Assembly: GCF_023078275.1 (NCBI RefSeq)
Contig: NC_062982.1
Location: 24,004,695 to 24,068,694, forward strand
DNA: 64,000 nt
Reading direction: 5' to 3'
Source: Leguminivora glycinivorella
Lineage: Eukaryota > Arthropoda > Insecta > Lepidoptera > Tortricidae
The notes under the pieces are model-generated. The model was not told the DNA's origin. It saw nothing but the letters and a program-made list of their open reading frames with translations, and searched no databases. The translations under genes and the position numbers were made by a program. Of the stretch, positions 39,401 through 48,400 are shown in pieces. Numbering within the stretch: position 1 is the first letter of the stretch; the number at the start of each line of letters is the position of its first letter.

Positions 39401-42400
39401 GCTGAAGTGGATGTAAAATTTAAAAATATACATACAAAGTTAAATTTGCTGATTGCAAGAGGCAACGGACCAGATTTGTTAGGCCGGGATTGGTTTCCAA
39501 ATTTGGGTATAGGCATTCATGGTATTAATAACGTACGGATAGAAGATGCAGGTATAGATACGTTATTGGGAGAATATGAAGAAGTTTTCCAGTCTGGTTT
39601 AGGAAAATACACCGGGCCAGTAGTAACCATACCTCTGAAACCTGATGCGAAACCAAAATTTTTGAAATGTAGGCCCGTGGCATTTGCAATTAAAGAAAGA
39701 GTTTTACAAGAAATTGACAGATTGGTTGAAGAAGATGTGTTGGAACCTGTGAGTCATTTGGAGTTTGCCAGCCCAATAGTTCCAATTATTAAGAAGAACG
39801 GGAAAGTCAGACTTTGTGGGGATTACAGAGCGACAGTGAATATGGCTACTGAGACTGATACTTATCCTCTGCCAACGTTGAACGAAGCTTTTGCAGTATT
39901 GCAAGGTGGGGTAATATTCAGTAAGATAGATTTGGAGCAAGCTTACACCCAGGTGGTTGTAGATGAACCTACTTCAAAATTGCTAACATTGAATACTCCT
40001 AAGGGTCTATTTAGATGTAAGAGGTTAGCGTTCGGGGTTAAGGCCTGCCCTGGGATATTTCAGCGCATGATGAGCAACTTATTGGCGAGGGTATCGGGAA
40101 CAGCGGTGCTGTTAGATGATATTGTGGTCACTGGTCGCACAATACAGGAGCACAGGGATAGACTTCAACGCATCTTACAAATCCTGAAGGAAGCAGGGTT
40201 GAGAGTCAACAAGGAGAAGTGCAAGTTTGGGAAGGCAAGTGTAGAGTTTCTGAGACACATGATTGATGCTAATGGGTTGCATCCTTGTGGAGACAAAATA
40301 AAGGCTATAATGGAGACACCAGCGCCAAGGAATGTAAAGGAGTTGCAAGCTTTTCTTGGATTACTGAATTTTTATGACAGATTTCTAGCACAAAAAGCAA
40401 CAGTAGCGGAACCACTGTACAAGTTACTGTTGAAAGGAGCCAAGTGGGTATGGTCTCCAAATTGCCAACAAGCATTTAGTCTCTTAAAAAGAATGCTGAC
40501 TGCGGGGGATACATTAGTGCATTATGATTTAAAGAAACCAGTGGTTATTACATGTGACGCCTCGCAGTACGGTTTGGGTGCGGTTCTGGAACACAGGATG
40601 GAGGATGGCTCCCTGAGGCCAATCATGTTTGCTTCCAGGACGATGAGCTCTCATGAGCGAAATTATTCGCAGATTGACAAAGAGGCTGCGGCAATTATTT
40701 TTGCGGTACAGAAATTTTACGCATATATCTTTGGCCGTAAGGTTGTCATACAGACGGATCATAAACCGCTTTTGGGTATATTTGATCCGAAGAAGCCGAT
40801 ACCTAATGTGATTTCACCCAGGATGTTGAGATGGGCACTATTGCTAAACTCATACGATTACGAGTTAAAATATGTTGAAGGGAAAAAAATAGGGAATGCT
40901 GATGCACTAAGTAGATGGCCCGCACCTGAAAGTACTGAAAAAGAAGAAGAACTGCAAGAGGTAAATGTTTTGTTCCTCAATGAGACACCAGTTGAATTAC
41001 AGATGACAGCTAAAGAGGTAGCTAAGTTGAGTAAAACTGATGGTGTGTTAGCAAAGGTGATGTTCTGGATTAGGAATGGGTGGCCAAGTACAGTTGAAGA
41101 AAAATATAGAGACTTTCATGTAAGGAGAGATGAATTAACAGAATACAAGGACTGTATATTGTGGGGAGGTAGAGTAATTGTGCCTCTGAAACTGCGTGAA
41201 AGTGTTCTGAAAGAGCTGCACAGCAATCATGATGGCATAGTCATCACCAAAGCAATAGCAAGAAGTTATTTCTGGTGGCCAGGACTTGACAGAGATATAG
41301 AGAGTTTGATACAGAATTGCCAAACTTGTAAAGAAGTAAGGAATATGCCAGCCAAGATGACTCATAGATGGATTACGCCACCAAAGGCTTGGTCTAGGTT
41401 GCATATTGATTTTGCAGGACCTTTCATGGGCAAAGTCTTCTTGGTACTAATTGACTCTTACTCAAAATGGCCAGAAGTCAAAATAGTTAGTGACCAGAGT
41501 TCAAGTATGGTAATTAATAAGCTAGATGAGATATTTGCTGAACAAGGGCTGCCAGACACAATAGTGAGTGACAACGGGAAAGCGTTTGCATCAATAGAGA
41601 TATGTCAGTATTTTAAAAACAATGGTATTAGACACATACTAGTACCTCCATATCATCCAGCGTCTAACGGCCAGGCAGAGAGAACGGTACAGACCTTGAA
41701 ATTAAAGTTAAAGAAGATGTCACATATCCCATGGGCAACCAGGTTGCATAAGATATTGTATGGGTTGCGGACTACACCTAGCTCTGTCACCGGTAAGACA
41801 CCTGCAGAACTCCTCAACAATAGACGTTTTCGGACTAACTTTGATAGGCTTCACCCCCTTTCTATTCAAGAAAAGGAGACTGAAGATATCCAGGAAAATG
41901 AAACAAAACGAGTGAGAGAGTTCAGAGTGGGAGAGACAGTCTGTTTCAGGAACTATAGAAAGGGGCCTAGATGGTTAGAAGGAATAATAGTGAAAAGGAT
42001 TGGAGTGTTAAGATATAAAATTAAACAAGAAAAAAAATTATTCATTAGACATGTTAACCAGATGCTAGGTTTTACTAGGAGTGAAAGAGGAGAAGAAATA
42101 CAGACTGATGTAGGAATGCAATCATCAAGTAAGGGTAAAGAATCAAAACAAGTGGAAGAAGGGGGAGACGATGAGGGATTTGGCACAATAAGAATTCCCC
42201 CGCCGAGCCAGTGGGCAGAGATGATTGGGGTTAAAGGTCCAGAAGAGTGTGTAGTTCGGGATTCCAATGATTCAGTGTCAAGAAATGAACTGATCAGTAA
42301 CAAACGACCCGGTCGAGTGAAAGCCCACCGTCCGACAGACCATCTTTGAAGAAGATAGCTCTCCAGGAATATGGTAGCACAGATATAGAGTCTGATAGTG

Positions 42401-45400
42401 GAGATGATGCTCACTATAATGCAGATAGCCAATAGTTAGATAATTAGTTACCAATACTATAATAATCCCAAAAGACTATGAAAGCATGTGTAGGGTATAA
42501 GTGAACAATATAGATTAAGTGAATAGACAGTGTAGTGTAACGGACTTAAAACAGAACATCGAAATATAGTGAAGTGTCATCTATCCTGAGGGAAAGGCAT
42601 GTTATATATTGACATGTGGGTAGATCATGATGATCTGCGGGTACCCCCAGTTCGGTTCTAGCCAGCAAGCCAGCACGCGTACGTAACAGTTCATCTGTCA
42701 GCATTGTCATCAACAGACAGAGGCAGATCAGAGAGTTTATCCGTTAACTTTTTTTGCTATCCTGTTCCTCTGTTGTGAGCTACCAATTAGTGGTAATAGG
42801 AGGTTTATTGGTGAGTCAGCCTTAACGCTTTTATGAAGTTTACATAAAGTGTCTAAAAGCGAGTTTTTCTACTTAGGGGCTGTATGTGTATATAGTGTAT
42901 GGGATGTATCGGTGTAAATTAGAATGTTGAATTATTTTGAAAATAAATTCCAACGTATCATAATTATTTTTAATATTCACATTCAGACATCATCAGAGAG
43001 ATGCCTTATAGGTTATAAGTGTAATTGTCGCGTTGATTTCGACATATTTCCTATTGTTTCAGAAACAGACTCGACTAAAACTGAAACTGGAGAATCGAAA
43101 ATTGAAACAAAGGCACCAGAACCGGAAAAGGACACACCGGAACAAGATGCAGCAGAACAAGCACTCAAAAGGGAGATGGAAACAGTCATAAAGATAGATG
43201 TGGTTGTTGAAGAAGTGAACCCTATTGAATTAAAAGAAACTCCTGCTGTTGCGACTGCAAAAGGTACTGATGTAGTAGACGCCAGTTCAGACATAAAGAA
43301 ACCGGAGTTCATGGAAGTCGATCCTACATCTAAAGATATTGTTGCAGATAAGGTAGTGCCTGAAGAGAAAACGGTAGATAAAGTTGAAAAAGAAGCTAAA
43401 GAGTCACAAAAAACTATAGAAACTGCAGAATCTGAAAAGGAAAAACCTGAATCTCGTTTACGCAAACGCGCCGCGTCCACATCATCGAATAAATCTAAAC
43501 AGGATGATAAAATAATGGATGTTGCAGAAATTGAAACGAGAAAGCCTATGACTAGAAAGCGCGCTAAATCTACAGCGTCCAACCAATCGGAGGAGGTTGA
43601 AGAGACGCCGAGTAAGATAAGTAACCCCACGCCTGCCATGAGGAGGTTGATGGCGAAACTTGAGTCTAAGGAGGCGGAGAATAAGGCCGAGAGTCCGGTG
43701 AGGCCGCAGCGCCGCGCCACGCGCCGGCGCAGCAACAATGATGACAATGTCAGCGTCACGTCGGAGGACTCCGCCAGGTGAGTGTTACAATGTTATGTTA
43801 CGATTATGTTTTGAGTATCGAAACAGGGGTTTCAGAAAATCGTGCAGTTGTTTAAGTTGGTTTTCGAGTTAAAATTACAGGAACCGATTTGTGTCGGTTC
43901 ATTAGAAAAAATTGGGGAACATCGCGCAAAAACTGTTTAAAAAGTATTTAGTTGTTCCTTTTTAAAACCGTATATAGTACATATTTCTCCATGATAGGAC
44001 TGTCCTGTCTATCTCCGTGATAAATATATACCCTAAAAAATTATAGTATTTCCAAAATTACTAAGTGGTACACAGGTACTTTTTTTTTAACATTGATAAT
44101 TTTTGGCACACCTCGGACAATGGTGATCAAATATATGAAAGAGGGGCGTTCCTACACACATAGTCTAAGCTCGTGTAGGTGAGCGCGAACCATGCTGGTA
44201 TGAGTGAGATAAAACAGGTCAACTGGTCGCGTGGTATAGGTGGTAACTGTGAGGTAACCGAGAACGGGTAGGCGGCACCAGGAGCGGCTCACTCCGCGAT
44301 TCTATCGCCGCGCTACAAGTACATCCTGGCGGCCGCGAGTTCGCGGCCTACTCAGGGGTGGCGCGCGTTCTCACGGAATGCACGTTCGCACTTTATATTG
44401 TTACTTTACGTCGCGAGTTTTTTTAAGGTTCATATGTGATGTCCGCGTGTCGAATGGCTAATAATACTTAGTTAAATAGACATCATGAATAAAATAAATA
44501 CCATAGGACATTCTTACACAGATCTACTACTAATTAAGTCCCACGAAAAAGTTCAATAAGGCTTGTAATGTTGGAACTTGAACAAAAATATATAAATACA
44601 GTATATATACTTAGAAAGTACCCAAGACTTGAATACTCGTATAATAGTATAACATTTTATGTGAGTATTAATTCGTTTTAATCCATAGGTAACCCTATCG
44701 CCGGACGCCGCGCACGTGCGGCTCGTTTCTTTGTAAGAATTTTGTAGGTATTTAAAAAGGCGGCATTTCGTAAACATCAAAGCAGTGAGCCTTCTGTACT
44801 TGTACTATTATATATTCTGTGGCGGCACTTTCAACGGGAAGAGGGAGCGGCCAAACTGTACGACAGTACTCTTTATTACTGTGCTTTTGGTCTAGTGAAG
44901 TAAATGTTTTTTTTTTCATTGTTCAGGTCGACGAGGAGTAAGGCTAGTGAAAAAGAGAAGAAAGGAAGGAAGTCCATAGTGGCGGTGAAACCGGAGCTCA
45001 GCGCCATCCCGGAAATGTCTGTAGACGAGTCCAAGGTCGACGTCGGGGATTACTCCAGCTCGAGGAGGTACGCTTTACATCTTCCTCGTAGGACGGTGTG
45101 GCACCGCAGAGACGGTTAATAGGGATGACGACTACATAAAAAAATTGCATTTTGTTTAGTCCGTCAGTTAGATCGTCCAAAAATACTAAACAAATATTTT
45201 TCGCTTTTTCTAATTAATGAAAAAATACGAAGATATAGAGCATCAAAGTTCCAGAAAGGGGGTTTGTGACGTCACTTCTAAGTAAAAATTGTACCTAGAC
45301 GTGACGTCACGCGAAACTTCAACGCACTGTACCGTCGTCATTTTTCGTTTACGAGAAAAAATAAAAAATACGTGTCTAAAATTCTTTGATAATTGTAACT

Positions 45401-48400
45401 GTCGGACTAATCAGTTTTTTTAGCCGTCTCGCCTATTCTGGTCTGCTCTCTCGCTGTCTGGTTATGCGCGGATCCAGGAGAGGGGGGGGTCATGATCTTC
45501 CCCTGGAGCCTAAGTTGGCCATACAAATAGACCACGTGACCCCCCCCCCCCTCCTGGGCACGAAGCTGGATCCGCGCTGGAGTCTGGTCGCAGCTCTGGG
45601 TGGGTGTACGTGTCTCGCCTGCTCCGCCGCCTGGCAGCCCGGCTGCACGCGGAGGCAGCCTGCAGCCGCGTCGCGTGCACTTCAGTTCGTTTGTGGGGCG
45701 CGTGTCGCGGTTGCTGCAGGACACCATTCTATATCTTCGCGTGGCTGCTCGCTCTGTGTGGACATGAGCAACACAGACGGGCTATTAGTTGCAGTGTGTC
45801 GGTTTGTTTGCCCGTCTTTCACGGCAAAACGCAGCGACGAATTGACGTGCTTTTTTAAGTGGAAATAGTTGAAGGGATGGAGAGTGGCATGTGCTACTGT
45901 TTGTCTCTTTCTAACCTCCCAGTTGTTTAAATTGCGGAGTGGTAGTTTATCTAGTACGTTAATAGTATTAACTTGTATACAGGTTGACCCGGCACCAGAA
46001 GTCACTGCTCTCCACGCTGGAGCTGCGCCCGCGCGTGGGCCGCGACGCTGCGGAGGACAGGGAGCCCTTCGATGTGCAGCCCCTCGACAGGATCAGCCTG
46101 CTCAACAAGACCGACTTCGAAGGTCAATATTTTATGCTGGATTTTCGTGTTGCTTCCGGGCCAAATGTGCCACATTGTCGCTTGCCATAATAACGAATTA
46201 TACTCGTCCGTGGACAAATGTCATCCTTAGTGCGTTTTCACATTATCCGATCCGATATCGGATGTCGGAAGGATTTCAAAGGCGATAATCCAAGATGGCG
46301 GCTATCGGTCCTACATCCAATATCGGATCGGATAATATGAAAACACACTTACGGTGTGCGATAAAGTGGTACCTCTGACTTCTTATTTATACACAATGTA
46401 TAAATATTGTTTTTGTGTGTATTCCTAATGTTCTAACCTATCAGACTTTTATAACATCGATTAATTTACTTGTTGAAAATCTTTGAATTTCGAGATCATA
46501 CTGAAAACTATGAAAGGCCGCGTTACAGAACATCGGTATAGCCACACAAAATAGGATCAGTGCTTTAGTACCCTTTATAATCTTATCTATGTACTGCACT
46601 CGTATCGCTTATTTCCTAACTTAGATAAACACACCATTATCACCTTTTCCCAATACCAATATCCAAAACCAATTTGCCCGAGTTTGAAATCGTGCTACTA
46701 ACTTTAGCGTGCGTAACCTACCTGACTTTATTATAATTTTGGCCAAAGCTTAGCATTTCTTTTGTAACCTAACCTACCCTTAGCCATCGGGGTGGACAAA
46801 AAGAAAAATAGTTATTAAACCACCCTACTAGCACGCTATGCCTAACCGCGGCCCTCCTGCAGGCTCCCCCGACGCGGCGGAGCCGGCGCGGCGCTCGCCC
46901 GAGACGGACTCCCTCGTGTCGCACTCCTCCGGCCGCAGGACGCGTGAGTATTGCTTATTAATACGTGAATACTGCTTGCTTGCTTTCCTAGTTCCTAGTT
47001 CATAATTAAACTAACGTGTAAAAGAGTATTTTACCGCCGAAAGAGTTCCTCCCTCGTAGAAGTCGACTAATAACATATCACTACAATATCACAATTTCGT
47101 TTTCTTTCAACCCCTCAACTATTTAGAATGGCACTGAAGCTTGAACAGTCTTGTGAGCTGTCTACCTCTTTTGGAAATACGAGGTGTGAAGTATGTATGT
47201 TTTAGCGTGTTTAAACCCACTTAGGAGTACTCGGAAAACGTGGGGTCAGTTGTGCATGTAATTTCTGAATGTGGAATATTCATAAATTGTTTTATGTCGT
47301 ACAATTAAATTCAATAGACCTACATCTTTATATTATAATTTCATATGTGATTGAAACAAGAAGTAGTCACAGGAATTGAAAATGAAAAATGTTTATTGTG
47401 GTAACACAAAAATCGTTATTACAACTGGGCTGGTGCCTCTTTTTAAGGATACATGACACTTGTGTCAACAGACACCGCTTTCCCGTACGTGGTAACATAA
47501 TTTTTATAAAACAAAACTATTGCTAGGAATTCTGTGATAAAACAACTCAACTTAAATACATTCGAGATATTAGTAGTGTGCCAAATAGTAATGGTGATAA
47601 TGATTTCAGCTCGCCTGGCCCGAGCGGCGTCCGAGACGAAAACTGTCCCTAAAGCGGCCAAAATTGGAAGAAGAGTTTCTGTAGATGTCGGTGAGTATAC
47701 AATTCATACTTTAGACTTTTTTTCGTAGCGATTGCAAACTGTCGATTAGCCGGGTGCATTTTGCTATGCCGAGCAATGAGCGATGTGCCACAGGCGAGGA
47801 ACGGCCACATCGGACGTTTGCCGCGTGAGCACAGTGCCTCTCGACACGTTTCGTTCTGTGCGGACCTGGCTATTGAAAAATAAATCGCTTTTATAGTTCC
47901 TACTACGTATGGAATAAATAAGTCCTATCACTTTTTTGTTGGATCTACTTGTGTTTACTAATATTTAGCATCATATCTTTTGTGAAAATAGTTCGAGTAT
48001 TTAAATTGTATTTACATGTGTATTTGTTTGTTAGTGTCGTCGCCGAGCTCGCCCGCGGGCCGGGCCGGGCGGCGCGCGTCGTTCACGCGGGCGTGCGAGG
48101 CGCTCCACACGCCTAAGGGGCGCCGCGCTTCTATGGATCTCAAGGTAACAAAGTTTATCACCAGTTAAACATCACTTTTGATATAACGACTGATGAGCCG
48201 TAATTCCTAGTTTTGAAGTTCAACATACTTCCCGAACTCACATAAAATGACATGATGAAACGACTGCGCCTTTAGTGATCTCATTTAAAACGTCATCCGT
48301 AATGCGGGCTTCGTCAGTCGACCGCTTATGCGAATCGGCAACATGCTTCGTTCCAAAGAAACCGATATCCATAACAGATTTCGTGTAGGTTATAAATTAT

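Larger units (their letters stand above)
38256..42688 (+). mobile_element. mag-like Ty3/gypsy retrotransposon with short LTRs, 5' LTR cut to 40 bp
   Basis: The 3' LTR is 89 bp (42600-42688), with ends TGTTA and TAACA, and is preceded by a purine tract (gagggaaagg). Only its last 40 bp (agttcggttctagccagcaa onward) are present at the 5' side (38256-38295), and there they are identical. A primer-binding site TGGCGACGGGAT (38299-38310) follows two bases later. One intact gag-pol frame lies between. LTRs under 100 bp fit the mag family first described in Bombyx mori. It lies in the same orientation as ELYS, in the intron between 38209 and 43063. I see no target duplication. Confidence 0.88.

Noticed and set aside
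43013..43759. 248-codon - strand frame
   Set aside because: Antisense shadow of an ELYS exon; low-complexity Ser/Leu/Val composition.
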